Part shown: one piece after another, positions 1 through 11,276 of the stretch | Numbering within the stretch: the stretch's first letter is position 1 | Layout: every line of letters begins with the position of its first letter | NCBI GenBank assembly: GCA_004519485.1 | Contig: CP038110.1 | Coordinates: 434,001 to 498,000 of the forward strand | Reading direction: 5' to 3' | Length of the DNA: 64,000 nt | Origin: Nannochloropsis oceanica | Taxonomy: Eukaryota > Sar > Eustigmatophyceae > Eustigmatales > Monodopsidaceae | Made by a program: the position numbers and the translations under genes | The notes under the pieces: model-generated | Told to the model about the DNA's origin: nothing | What the model saw: only the letters and a program-made list of their open reading frames with translations | Databases searched by the model: none

Positions 1-3000
1 CGTGACTTCCATCATCAAATTGCTCCGTGGTGCTGTTTCTGCTCCACCAGTGGCGGTTCCGGCATTGACTTCATTTTCAGGGACGAAATCCGCAGACGTC
101 GACGCTACTAGATCCTCAGCACCATCGCCATCGGCCGGAGCGGAACAAAAAGCAGCAACGAGTTGCCGAGCCTGCCCCCTGCCACATTCTTTGCACCAGG
201 TGCTAGGACGTTTGCTGATCAATCTATACCGATCGCTGGTCGCACTCTTTCTCATGATTATGTCAACCTGCATAGAATTTTCGTTTGAGTTTTGCGTCAT
301 TTGGGCCGTTATTGCGGCCTTATTCCACGCAGATTTGGTTTCCTTGCTCTACCTCGGCTTCTTCGTGGTGTTGGTGAGCCTGCCGCGGTCTGTGCTCCGA
401 TACTGGTGGAGGGTGGTCGTCCATGCTTTAGTATTCTTGGTCCTCGCCGAGTATATGTTCATTCTTCGCCTGCCGCCTGATCTTGTCTCGGTACCGCGCG
501 CCGGCTCTGCAGCCGGCGAATTTTTGGGTACCCGGCAATGCTCCATCTTTGCGCAGTACATGAACACTATGGGGGAGGTTACTCCCTACTCCTACGGGCA
601 ATGGTTTGGGCTCTGTATCACCGATGACCTGCTGGTTGTCATAGATTTTGTGATGCTTATGCTGGCGATCGTCCAGAACAAGCGGTTTAAGGCGGATGCT
701 TGGAAGACGCTACGCATCGACAAGCCTTTGTTTGCGATCCTGATTTTGGCCAAACCCAATTCAGAGAGGCCCCCTGACGCGGACGCCACTACCAACGGCC
801 TTTCTGTCGGGCGGATTCTCGTCTTGCAATATACGGGCTATGTGATCATGTTGACAGTGGTGATTATGAGCACGCTGACTTTCAACATCACGAGCTTGGG
901 CTATCTCCTACTTGTCGCACTCATGGTGCAAACCCATGCGCAGGAAGGGTTGCTGACGGTACGACGATACATGTGGACTCTCCTGGCTGCCTATGCGTGG
1001 CTCTGCTTGACGCTGCGCATTATGTATCAAATTCCGGGTTGGCCAACGAGCTGGAGCACAGGTTCGGGGCCGGTGCTTTTGGGCTTGCGCAAAGTCTACA
1101 GTTCGGCACACAGCAACGCCGAGTATCCGCCCGAAATGATCTTTGACACTGTAATCCTGATTTTGATTGTAATTCAGCGCCGCATCTTTTTATCCCCCGA
1201 CTTTCAAAAGGTCTTGGACGAGCTGTGGTACGCGGAACAGTATGTCCATGTCGCCCACGGATGCCACGTTGTGAATCAGTTAGAAAAAATCCGGGAGGAT
1301 GCCATGGTCCGCATCCGAACCCAAATTAAGACTATGTACGAGCAGCTTGACACGGTTGCACGGACACGCATGGCGCAAGCTGGCGATAAATTTTGGGAGG
1401 ACTACTTATTCAAGAACCGCAATGCCGCGACCTTTTCTTCCGGCCAGTATATCGGCGGCAGCACTGACGGCTCTGTGGACGCTGACCCGGACAAAGATGA
1501 CGACAGCAACGAAGGCGACCAGGCCAGCCAGCCGTTGTTGTTGCGGAAGCACAAGGCTGAAATCCGCGAAGATGCCTCCACATTAGTCTCACTCTGTCGG
1601 GAGCTTTCGGTGGCCACAAGTGAGCAAGACTCGCTTCTATCTGGGGCACAAGAGCTCGAAAGGGCGGGGTCGGACAGACCGACCACAGCGTCTTCATCTG
1701 TATCATCACGCACATCGCACACACGGCGTTCAGCATCGTCTCCATCATTGCCCATCGCTGGAACGAGGCGACGACCGGGTACCATCGGGACCATCGGTAT
1801 GAGTTTGGCAGACAATAGCATGGGGCAGCCATTGATGAGTGGCGAGGGCAGAACAGGGGATAGAACTACCAGAACGGGAACCCATATGGACCCCAGCTTG
1901 TCACTCATCACGCCTATAGCTTACGCATCCTCGTCGGGCAGGATAATGAGCCACAAGGCTGAGGACCACGAAAACGGCTCCGAAGGCTGCGATCAGCATG
2001 CATATAGCAGTGGTCCGGAACCGACGACTATAATCTCGACGTTGCTTGAGGCTGTGAATCAGACTGATTTCATGAGCATGAGGGACCCGTTGCAGATAAC
2101 AAAGGAGGACTTGGAGGATGCAGTGGCAGCCAATGTAGCGATGGCTCGGGCACGAACACCAACGATGCTATTGGATGCGCCAACTGCGGAGCAGCGCATG
2201 TCACCCGTGTCTGGGATGGGCCAGTGTCGAATGACCACCTTTTTAATGCCCGATTTGGTGGACATGGGCGAAGAGCAAGACACGGACATCACTACGAGCC
2301 AATCCCAGCGCGCGACCCAGCAGTCGTATACTTCACCTCTGGCCAGAGGCTCGAGCGCAATGTCCATCTCATCGTTGGCATCGTCGCCGCTACCACAATC
2401 TGCCCCACTGTCCCCGTCTCCGCTGTCCTCGTCCACGCAAGCGAGCAGCGACGGCATCAGCATCCCCTCCCGTTGGGGTTCTGAGAACGTAGCTCTGGGT
2501 AGCCGGTTGGAGCGGCTAGTGATGCGCTCATTCGAGGAGCTTAAGCAAAAGGAGAGTGAGCGCGACATCCATAAGGCAAATGAGGGGGACTATTCGGCTG
2601 TGGACATGTGCGAGCGCTTGCAGAAGCTGGGGCTCAAATTATTGCAAAACATGGTGCGGTTATTCAATTCGCGCAGTACTTCCTTGGTATATTTTGTTCT
2701 GGTAATGGCACATATGTATGAGCCCTCTCTCCTCAGTCTGATTTATCCAGTCTCGGTCTTTGGGTACGCTCTTCTGCAGAACCCTCGATCCTTGCCCCGC
2801 ATCAGCGGCAGCCTCATCCATCCCATGATCCAAAACCCTCCTCGGCACTTTTGGCATTTTCTGCTCGCGTACTCCTTTGCCATGCTGGTAATGAAGTTTG
2901 TATACCAATTTCCATTCTTCTGCATGTGCGGCAACAATTACTCTCACGGCAGTCAGTGCCCTTCTGCGCTGGTGGCGTTTCAGGATGTGTGTGAAGCCCG

Positions 3001-5614
3001 GTCATACCCGCATCTGGACTACTTCGTGGACCAGCCCATCGTCCGCGATTATTTCCTCGGCATCTTCAAGGTCTACAAAGCACTACGCTGGAATTGGTTG
3101 TCGGTGCGCTATGAGCCTGTAAACCACTTTGTGCCCGCGGAGCCTCCCGGAATGACCTCTGGCGCCATGCTTGACTCAGGGTTGTGGGGCTCGTTTCTCA
3201 TTTCTTTTCTGGGGGACTTCTTGGTATTGTTAGCCGTGCTTTGGCACACTCACGTGTTAAAGATTCGTGGTGTATGGTTATCGCGCGACCCCGAGTTCAT
3301 CAGTCGCGATGGAAAGGGGGAGGTGATGTCGTCTTCGCCGTTGAAGCGCGATGAGAATGGGGCGAGAAGGGATAGAGGGAATGAGGACGCCGACCAAGAG
3401 GTTAGCACGTTGAAGAGAGAGGGACAAGCGGCAACCGATGATGTAGGGTCCTCAGCAGTAGAAATGAAAACACCTGCTTCGCCCGCCACGCCGCTCACGC
3501 GCCAGCCTTCTGTGGCTTTCCGTACGTGCTGGCCTTTTTCGCACTTACGGACAAAGCCAGGCTGTGACTTATACGTGAGCCTCTTCTTCATCCAATGCAC
3601 CCTCTTCCTCTTTGTTCTTCTGGCCTACCAACACGCAGATCAGCTCTTTCAGTCCGTGCGCGAGAATCAGCTAAGTGGCGGCTTTATCGTGGTGCTCCTC
3701 CTGCACTTCGTCCTCATCGTCGCTGATCGCTGCCTCTACCTTCACCGGTCCATCAAGGGTAAATTTATCCTTCAAATGATCTTAATCTTCAGCACCTATG
3801 CAGTCCTACACTCCAATTTTACATTCCGCATTGGAATCAATCAGCACGGGCCCGTTTTTGTCTGGTATCTAATCATGTGCCTTTATCTCTTCGTCTCTGC
3901 CTTGCAGATCTCCTATGGCTACCCTCCCTTCATTCAAACCAACTGGATGACCAAACGCGCGCATCACTTCTGGGGGAACATATTCCGGCTCTATCGTGCC
4001 CTACCCTTTCTCTATGAGCTACGTATGCTGTTGGACTGGACCTGCACACCCACCACCCTCTACCTTTGGGAATGGATTAAGTTAGAGGACATCTACGCAG
4101 GTATATTTATAACTGAGTGCAATCTTGACTTCATGCGCTTCGAGAACCGAAAAAAGGGAGATAAACAACCGGCACGTCGCAAGTGGCTCTGTGGTTTCCT
4201 CTTTTTCGCCCTGCTCAACCTCCTTATTTGGTTGCCCCTCTTCGTCTTCAGCACCGGGTCCTTATCCGAATTCGGAAACCACGTCAAAATGGCCTCTCTC
4301 TCCGTGCAGCTCAACGGCTTCCCCATGCTCTATGAGGCAGCTAGCGCCGACTACATCTCTCCCCTCCTCCCTCCCGAGACCTGGTCCTCCCTTGCACAAG
4401 TCAACCCTGCCTTGGCTTTGCTCCCTGCCACCTCTACCAACGACTACATGCATGAATTGCAATTTGTCCGCCTCCCCCGTTCATCCCAAGAGCTCTGGAA
4501 AATCAGCCCTCCTGCCGAAGCGGACCTCCTGATAGTGCTAGAAGGAAGAGCTGACATGCCTACTGACTCAGTTTCAGCAACGAACAACCAAGTAGAAATG
4601 ACCTTACAATTTGCCTTTGGCACGCAAGACGGCTCAGTCAACCAAGGCGGACTCGTCCATCCCCTTGCCCAGGAGGAGAAACAGCAACTCACCGAAATCA
4701 TCCGCGGCACTCGCACCTCCCTCCGCCTCCAAGCCATTCTTCCATCCGTTATCCGCATTTTGGCCACCAAGGAGGTTACCCCCCTGATAAGTACGGGTGA
4801 TATCCTGGCTGATTGCATGCTGGCATTCACCAGGCTGGGCGATGACTCAACTGCTGGGACCGAGGCAGACCCTACTTCTGTACTTGACGGTAGGAATATT
4901 ACAACTGCGGTGACGGGGTGGTGGGACTTTACCTGCGGAAATGAAGCGGCTGGTGGGTGTGCAAGTCCGTTGGATCCCAGGGGACAGGATGCGGCAACAG
5001 TTCCATTGAACCTGGAAACGGGCGAGCCTGAACCGGGATGTAATCCGTCTGTGTATACAATCAGTAGTGAGAAGACTATTGGATCATATTTTGCAATCAC
5101 TTATGGGATTATTGGGCTGTACTTCACGGTTGTCTTTACCATAGGCCGGTTTGTGCACATGAGTGTGATGTAAGTTTTAATTTGAGTGGGGTAGATGAAT
5201 GGGATAGGGAAGCCTTTCAGTTTGTCTTTTGTATTCGTACCTGTACATGTACCTTTTTCTAAATGACCGCTCTTTCTTCTTTGTCTTCGATAAATTTATC
5301 ATAAAATTATTCCCCCTTTCTTCTCTTCTCAATCTTACCATTAATAAAGGAACAAGAAATACGCCATCCTCTACGATGACCTGCCTCGGGTGGAGGTACT
5401 TAAGGAGCTATGCGAGACCATTTACCTCGCCCGTATGTACAAAAATCTGGCCCTTGAAGAAGAGCTATATCGAGAATTGATAGATATATACAGAAGACCT
5501 GAAAGTGGTATATTCCAACGGACGGGTCCATATCGACATTGGCTGCGAGAAGCAGACGAGGATAAGAGTGACTATGATCGGATTGTTCAGGAGGGACTCG
5601 AGAAGTACCGATAA
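1..5614 (+). CDS. PIEZO: Piezo-type mechanosensitive cation channel, 5' partial
   Basis: Piezo proteins are very large plasma-membrane channels, opened by membrane tension, that pass cations including Ca2+. The frame is already open at the window edge, and the GTG at base 2 is an internal valine, so the N-terminal part lies outside. Exon 1 runs to 5169. The intron is 5170-5349 (GTAAGT...AAAG) and the last exon is 5350-5614; the junction codon is AT|G. About 1810 residues are visible against roughly 2,100-2,800 for the family. Diagnostic pieces are the anchor region (PFLYELRMLLDWTC, then EWIKLEDIYAGIF), the helix with NLLIWLPLFVFSTG, the cap-domain motif LWKISPP, a last membrane helix before the intron, and the cytoplasmic tail with LYDDLPRV and LEEELYRELIDIYRRPE. 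Many hydrophobic helices alternate with a long Ser/Thr-rich loop (about residues 480-850) and a charged loop (about 1090-1170). Family assignment is strong; gating properties cannot be inferred. Confidence 0.93.
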
Positions 5615-6410
5615 AAGGAGGACAAGGGAGAATGACAAACGGTGTATCTTTCGCACTCATGTGAAATATGTTATGTGGATTTAAGGGAAGGAACCTGAGG
5701 AGAGGGTTAAGGGTCATGGATGTGTAGAGCCTGGTCACAGGAAATATTCAAGTTAAATGATGAGCAACATGACTTCCCCTTCCCATGGATGCATATATTT
5801 TTTGAGAGTGAAGAAAATCAGACGATAAGTCAATTGATCAAAAGTAAAAAAGCAGGAAGAACATTTGCTTTGGCAAGTGCAGGCGAATGGGGAAAGACCC
5901 CTCACTTTTACTGCCGATATAATTCTTCCGTGAGCACATTCCTGAGCTCCTTTTGACGTGTTAAAGAGGTTTGATCACCCTTTCTACCACTTTCGGGGCG
6001 TTTCTTAGTTGTGAATTGTTTTGGCTTCAGAGTACTCGGGGTGAGGAGGTTAGAACGATGAGGCGGGTAATACAAACGTCAAACGTCGAAAAGCCCTCCA
6101 AAACAAAACCTTTCTTTCTTCCCTCTGCGAAAGCGACAAGACTTCCACAGATTCACAACCGTACCGGTCAATCACCTTCCTACCTACGCGGACGCTCGGT
6201 ACATAAAGGGATTCAGGGTACTGAGGAGGTCTTGTCGCTGAAGGCGATCAGGCCGGTGTAGGGAGGGTTGGTCCTCCCGTGCTACAAAAAAAGCATCGAA
6301 AGGCGTCACTGCCAGCAAGACAGCATCACGCAAACACACCACAACCCACAACCTACAAGTCCTAGCACACCTACACCATCACATTTCACAGACACGCAGG
6401 CACGCAAAAC
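5615..6410. other. Intergenic: Piezo 3' flank and promoter side of the TspO-like gene
   Basis: I see no convincing gene. The small open frames here resemble nothing I know and lack codon character. The stretch holds a 14-bp inverted repeat (6132-6145 and 6226-6239, one mismatch). A C/A-rich tract at about 6310-6400 leads into the start codon and looks like a 5' UTR. Confidence 0.5.
6132..6239. repeat. Inverted repeat, 14-bp arms, 80-bp spacer
   Basis: AGCGACAAGACTTC at 6132-6145 is mirrored by GAGGTCTTGTCGCT at 6226-6239, 13 of 14 positions complementary. It lies 170-280 bp upstream of the TspO-like start. It could be a paired protein-binding site or chance. Confidence 0.5.
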
Positions 6411-7727
6411 ATGCGCAGCATCTCTTTAGCCCTTGTCTTGCTCGGAAGTGCTGCCTTATCCCAGCTTGGGAGTGCTGCCTTACCCCAAGCACCCCTTCGT
6501 CGGGGCAACCAAGACGTCGAGCAAGCCCTGCGCACTCGGGGTGGGGGCTGGAGAAGCAAACAGCCCCCCCCCCCCTCCCCCCATGAAATTGTAGAGCCCC
6601 CTGCCCCAGTCTCTTGTGGTGGGGGCTGGAGAAGCAAACAGCCCCCCCCCCCCTCCCCCCATGAAATTGTAGAGCCCCCTGCCCCAGTCTCTTCACCCCT
6701 CCCCGCGCCCGCCTTGCCACACGCGAACCTAAAAGCAGTTGCAATCCTTAGCGCCGCCGTGGGATCCTGGGCAGTGCTGCGAGCACCGGAAGTACGCACA
6801 TGGTTCCAAGACGTGAGCCCGTTGCACTCGAAATACTTTCCCTTGTCCCGGCATCAAGTCCTCATCTTCCTTGCCTGGCTAACCAACAAGATCGCCGTCC
6901 GTGTCCCCGGTCGATCTGATGGCAAGAGCTGGAAAGACGCCATGGCTTCGCCTGTGCGTTTCTTTACTCCTTCTGGCTATGCATTTGCGATTTGGGCCCC
7001 CATCTTCCTTGGGGAGCTCATGTTGACTTTTTACCAACTCGGGTCAAGCCGTCTCGCCCCTGCCCTCCACCCGTACCTCGCCAGGATTGCCCCTCCATTG
7101 GCGCAGGCCTTTGCGGCACAGAGCCTGTGGTGTTTGGCGTTTCGGCCATGGGTTGGGCGGATGCAATTTGTGCCAACAGCATTGCTGGCAATGACAGCAG
7201 TGGGCTTGTCACGCGTGCATACCATCTTGAGGGAAGGTGTCGCGGCGGGTGCGATGCGGCCGTGGGATTATGTAATTGTGCATTTGCCTTTGTCGCTTCA
7301 CTTTGGCTGGATCACCTGCGCAACGCTCGTTAATTTGAATGGGTGGTTTGCGGTTGCCCCCTCTCTGAGGACAGGAGACAAGCTGGGACTTGCCCTCGCC
7401 TCGGTCAATGTCGCCGTAACATTGGGTGGACAAATCACTCTCGCGTCGGGCGATCCCGTTATTGCGCTGGTGGTGGCCTGGGCCCTCTACGCAGTGGCAG
7501 ATGACTTGCTACCATCCAAGTCGATCTTGAGAAAGAATGGTCTGGTGGGCGATGATGCACTGGATTGCCTGGAGATCTCGGCGCGGGTCTCGGCGTTTCT
7601 GCAGGCAGGGTTGGCTGGTGCAGTGATGTTGTGGAAGCTGCTACTTAGGGCTGGCGTGGTGGCTCCTGGAGATGCGGTTAGATTGATGACTGCGGCATAT
7701 GAACCGGTAAAATCTCTTTTCACATGA
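6411..7727 (+). CDS. TspO/MBR-related membrane protein with signal peptide, probably plastid or endomembrane
   Basis: A single-exon protein of 438 residues. Residues 1-23 form a hydrophobic signal peptide (MRSISLALVLLGSAALSQLG). A Pro-rich linker follows, with an exact 26-residue tandem duplication (about residues 44-95). The C-terminal 300 residues carry at least five or six hydrophobic helices and the motif FFTPSGYAFAIWAPIFLGE, which matches the start of the core in TspO/MBR-related algal and bacterial proteins. TspO proteins bind tetrapyrroles or cholesterol, but this divergent group is uncharacterised, so no ligand is claimed. The signal peptide plus basic Ala/Pro-rich stretch could be a bipartite plastid signal, although no clear AF motif is seen. 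The ATG at 6411 follows a C/A-rich leader and is the first in frame. Confidence 0.7.
   Translation: MRSISLALVLLGSAALSQLGSAALPQAPLRRGNQDVEQALRTRGGGWRSKQPPPPSPHEIVEPPAPVSCGGGWRSKQPPPPSPHEIVEPPAPVSSPLPAPALPHANLKAVAILSAAVGSWAVLRAPEVRTWFQDVSPLHSKYFPLSRHQVLIFLAWLTNKIAVRVPGRSDGKSWKDAMASPVRFFTPSGYAFAIWAPIFLGELMLTFYQLGSSRLAPALHPYLARIAPPLAQAFAAQSLWCLAFRPWVGRMQFVPTALLAMTAVGLSRVHTILREGVAAGAMRPWDYVIVHLPLSLHFGWITCATLVNLNGWFAVAPSLRTGDKLGLALASVNVAVTLGGQITLASGDPVIALVVAWALYAVADDLLPSKSILRKNGLVGDDALDCLEISARVSAFLQAGLAGAVMLWKLLLRAGVVAPGDAVRLMTAAYEPVKSLFT
6541..6696 (+). repeat. Exact 78-bp tandem duplication inside the TspO-like coding sequence
   Basis: Two adjacent 78-bp copies, beginning at 6541 and 6619, each encode 26 residues (GGGWRSKQPPPPSPHEIVEP onward). 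Both contain the same run of 12 C bases. Such runs mutate quickly, so the identity implies a very recent duplication, gene conversion, or an assembly artefact. The period is a multiple of three and keeps the frame. Confidence 0.9.
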
Positions 7728-8394
7728 CGGAGGGAGGGATGGAAGGAGGGAGTGGGAGAAGAAGGGAGGGGTAGATGATGGCAGTTGTGGGGATGGGAGA
7801 GAATATATCAAAAGAGACAAAAGATGAATTCAAAGGAAGAAGAAATGTGAATTGGAACGTGCGTGCATTTTTGACACGCAATGAATCGCTTCTTAGGTAT
7901 CGCTTTGCAATAAGTCCTTTGGAGGAGGCAAGCGAGGAAGTCGAAACAAACGCAAGTCCCCACTGTATTTGCGAACTCTATCTAATAAAAAATAATGAGG
8001 GTAAATGTGGCACTCAGATAATTCATCTCACGTATGTCGCATTCTGTTTTTATATTCAATGAGAAAATGATTGATAAGGTGGTTCGGATGCCCATCATTA
8101 CAATCTCATTTCTTTCATTCGCATCTCTTGGCGGGTCGATGGGGACCGGACAGGCATATCGCATCATATTTCCTTACAAAAAATAGAGGAAAGAGTATGC
8201 TTCTTTCTAGATTTCTGTATCTTCATGTCTCGCTTTATTCCTCTTTGACGACCCCTTTCTCTTTCTCGCTTTCTCTTTCTCATCTTCTTGTCTTTTTCCT
8301 GAGGGCAAGATTTTGGGTACACATATTATTTTTCAAAAGTATAAGGATTTGCTTGACGGTTTTAGGGCTCATTCAAAAACATAAGGCATTCTAC

Positions 8395-8443
<49 letters not shown>

Positions 8444-9146
8444 TCTCTCTTTCTCTCTGCCTTCTTTCCCTCCCCTTCCCCCCTTATGCGCGCCATCTTC
8501 CTGCAGATGGGATATTCTGTACGCACAATAAGGTATAGAAGGACCTCCTTCTTCTCCGCACCATACACAGGCACTCAAGATCAGGATTTGTTTTCCTTAT
8601 ATTCTATTGCATCGCTACCGCAAGATGCTTTATTGTGATCATTCTGCTAGCTCGAATTCGGTTTTTTCTTCTCTACTACTCATGCAATCTGGTAGAAAAC
8701 TATTGTCGCAGTTGCGGTTACTGAACCTTTATGGCGGGTAAGCATCGCCTTAAGTGGCGATTAACCTAATTCATATATATGCCGTCTCTAACTGGTGGAA
8801 ACGGAGTGAGACATTAGAGGGCACATGCTGTCTTTTAATTCGTGAGGATATTCGTTTGTTATTTACCCGTGATCAACTCAGTCATTTAATCCGGTAGGTG
8901 GAGTGAGACGAGGATTTCTTCAAGCATCCCGGCTTGATTTAATCCTATCTTGCTCATTCATGGACACACACAACGCCACGAGCACATATATACATACATA
9001 GAAGGAAACCTCCCCAAGCGTCCACCCAAGGTATTAGGGCAGGAGGGAAGGAGGTGGTGTGGAGGGGGAGACTTTGGTTGCTTGGGCTCGAATGTGCACA
9101 GAACACGTACACCTTTTAAAAAGGCAGCGGCATGCACTTCCTCCAC
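7728..9146. other. Intergenic, convergent 3' flanks
   Basis: No gene seen. It contains a (CT)n microsatellite at 8399-8441 and a small hairpin at about 8743-8760 (ATCGCC, 6-base loop, GGCGAT). A TG/CA- and A/T-rich composition is typical of spacer. I looked for tRNA B-box sequences and found none. Confidence 0.5.
8399..8441. repeat. (CT)n microsatellite
   Basis: About 21 uninterrupted CT dinucleotides, followed by impure CT-rich sequence to about 8475. Confidence 0.95.
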
Positions 9147-11276
9147 TCATGCCGTCATTTCTCGCCCCAGCTCCAGCTCCAGCTCCTGCTCCTGCTCCTG
9201 CTCTTTCTCTCGTTCCTGTTCCTCCACCGCGCATCCCCCCCCATCCTTCATCATCAACGCCGCGTACACGTTCCGATGTGCCCGACAAAAGAACAGATCC
9301 GACAACCCCTGCTTCCCCTGATGCAAGCGTCTACACCCCTTTACTTGACACTTTCCTCCCCCACAAGACTCACACAAGTATCCAGGAGTTCTATACCGAT
9401 TCCTACACCCAGGTGTCCGACACAGACGGTTTGGCCGCTTATCAAACCAGCTCCCGAGTAGTATCTTGGGGGTGGGAACGATGACAAAACTGGCTGGGTC
9501 CATCGAATATTTCCGACGACTATGACGATTGACCGTCTTGAGGGGGGGCCAGTACCCTCCCCCTATCCCTCCGCTGCTTGCGGTGGTGGTGGGATGGAAA
9601 GGGAGAATGAAGGTGGCAGTGGAAGAGCTGCTGCTGTCGCCGGTGATGCTACTCCTGGTGCTGCTATACCCCTCTACATGGACCGACCTCCTCCGGCTCC
9701 TGCTGCCCGAGTCTGCGGCAAGAGCAGCAGCTGCTACAATGGCAGCATTGCGCCTGATCCTCGAGGTGGCGGGCAGAGAATGATGATGCGGCAACTCCTC
9801 ATCATCCTCTTCAGAAGTGGTCAAAGAGGGAGAAGAAATCCCACCACTCGAGCCTATGTAGGCTTCCGCTCCCGCGCTCGACGCAAAATGAGTTTCATAA
9901 TTTTCCGTCGTAAGCAAGCGCAGCTCCTCCTCACTACCGTTGATGCTGCTGCTACCGCTGCAGGTGCTGCAGGTGCTACTGCAGCTGCCGATGGCAACCT
10001 CTTCCTCCCCCTTATCGTCGTACAACACGGAGGCTCGATTGGTGATACAGCCTGCCGCATTGATGTTGCAAGAGCTGTTAATGTGCGGGTGTAAGCTATC
10101 TGTGGTATTGCCGTGGCGATAGAGGCAACACGGGGAGGTGATAGGGGCGGGGTTCACATCAGCTTTCAAGGTGCAGGATCGCTCGTGCAGATGGTGCTGG
10201 TGGTGTTGGCAGTGAGGCTTAAGGGGATGAGGATGAGATGAGAAGGAAGGCAAGATTGTCTTCTCAATGCTATTGGCAATGGAGGTGCTTGCATCGCGCT
10301 GATAATATGGTTGCTGGTGATGCTGCTGGTGGTGCTGGTGGTGCTGGTGGTGGTAGGAGTCGAGGCCTTGCCTTTCGCTGTTTATTTCCACAGAGGAAAC
10401 TTGGTTCGTATGTGCCATGTAATGGGAAGCGTCAGACAAATAATGCTTTTGCTGCTGCCGCTCTTGTTGACCATGGTGGGGTCGCGGGGAAAATGAATAG
10501 CTATCGGCACGATGCTGGGTCTGCTTGTACTTGTGCTGGTGCTCGGGGTGATACGAATATGGGGAGGGTTGTCGTTCGCCTTCTGCTCTATCCAGGGGAA
10601 AGGCATACAGACTGTGCCCTGAGCCGCAAGTTGCGTGTGTAGCAAGCATGTTCACATCCACGCCCTCCAGATGGCCCACGGCGTCCGCCAGGAAGTTGAG
10701 CTGTGGTTCATGTAGGTGTAAGATGTTAGTGACTGCTGGATCGACAGTAGAGATCAGAATGTACCGAATACACCCATACATGCACCCAGTAACATAATTT
10801 ACCTCCATCATCGTCGATTCGATAGGATCTCCAATAACCGCGGTTGGACTCATGCACGTGCTGGCAAATTCGTCGGCCCCGATACCACCTGCATCATCCC
10901 CTCTGCCTCTGGTACAGGCGACCCCTCCTCGGACCCGAAGGCGGGAGAAAGGGGAGTCTGAAATATGCAGCAAGAAGTCGCATGAATCGTCAGGCATCGC
11001 CACCCCTTTGGCTTGTTCTGATACATCTTGCTGCTGCTGGTGCTGGTGCTGCTGGGGTGGCCCATAACTGACTGGGGGCTGCTGTTCTGCTTGGTGAGGG
11101 GACTGGCAGTGTCCCGCAGCCTTTACAGGGTCCGGACTGGCCGGGATGTCAGTGGCATCGAGAGAGGCTTCCAAAAAGGCATTGTCATTCTCGTAAAGGG
11201 AAGAGGTGGCACCAGCAGCGGGGGAGGAGTGGTTGTCGGCACAAGAAGGGGTCGACAGAAGTCGAGAAGGTACCAT
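9147..11276 (-). CDS. Unknown low-complexity protein with a Cys/His-rich zinc-binding-like module
   Basis: The frame begins with ATG at 11276 and encodes up to 709 residues. Most of it is disordered, with His-, Gln-, Ser- and Asn-rich runs. The only structured-looking part is near the C-terminus: LCRTPGCRNRYRTPGYLCES, then CGGGKCQVKGCRR, then FFCRAH. Eight Cys and a His are spaced like a repeated C-x4-C/H zinc-binding unit, loosely reminiscent of WRKY19-type zinc fingers of stramenopiles. It ends in a Glu/Gln-repeat tail. A likely intron lies inside at 10701-10802: donor GTAAAT, branch-like CACTAAC, acceptor CACAG, 102 nt, no stop. Splicing would leave 675 residues. A DNA-binding or regulatory role is a guess. 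Confidence 0.6.
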   Translation of the reverse strand: MVPSRLLSTPSCADNHSSPAAGATSSLYENDNAFLEASLDATDIPASPDPVKAAGHCQSPHQAEQQPPVSYGPPQQHQHQQQQDVSEQAKGVAMPDDSCDFLLHISDSPFSRLRVRGGVACTRGRGDDAGGIGADEFASTCMSPTAVIGDPIESTMMEVNYVTGCMYGCIRYILISTVDPAVTNILHLHEPQLNFLADAVGHLEGVDVNMLATHATCGSGHSLYAFPLDRAEGERQPSPYSYHPEHQHKYKQTQHRADSYSFSPRPHHGQQERQQQKHYLSDASHYMAHTNQVSSVEINSERQGLDSYHHQHHQHHQQHHQQPYYQRDASTSIANSIEKTILPSFSSHPHPLKPHCQHHQHHLHERSCTLKADVNPAPITSPCCLYRHGNTTDSLHPHINSSCNINAAGCITNRASVLYDDKGEEEVAIGSCSSTCSTCSGSSSINGSEEELRLLTTENYETHFASSAGAEAYIGSSGGISSPSLTTSEEDDEELPHHHSLPATSRIRRNAAIVAAAALAADSGSRSRRRSVHVEGYSSTRSSITGDSSSSSTATFILPFHPTTTASSGGIGGGYWPPLKTVNRHSRRKYSMDPASFVIVPTPKILLGSWFDKRPNRLCRTPGCRNRYRTPGYLCESCGGGKCQVKGCRRLHQGKQGLSDLFFCRAHRNVYAALMMKDGGGCAVEEQEREKEQEQEQELELELGREMTA
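10701..10802 (-). other. Probable 102-nt stop-free intron of the Cys/His-rich gene
   Basis: On the minus strand GAG|GTAAAT...CACTAAC...CACAG|CTC has the expected donor, branch and acceptor order. The 34 codons inside are Tyr/Cys/Ile-rich and unlike the surrounding disordered protein. The length is divisible by three and there is no stop, so retained and spliced messages both stay open. Confidence 0.65.

Noticed and set aside
8640-8940. Possible small RNA gene near a hairpin
   Set aside because: The stem has only six base pairs, and no tRNA, snRNA or snoRNA boxes could be recognised.
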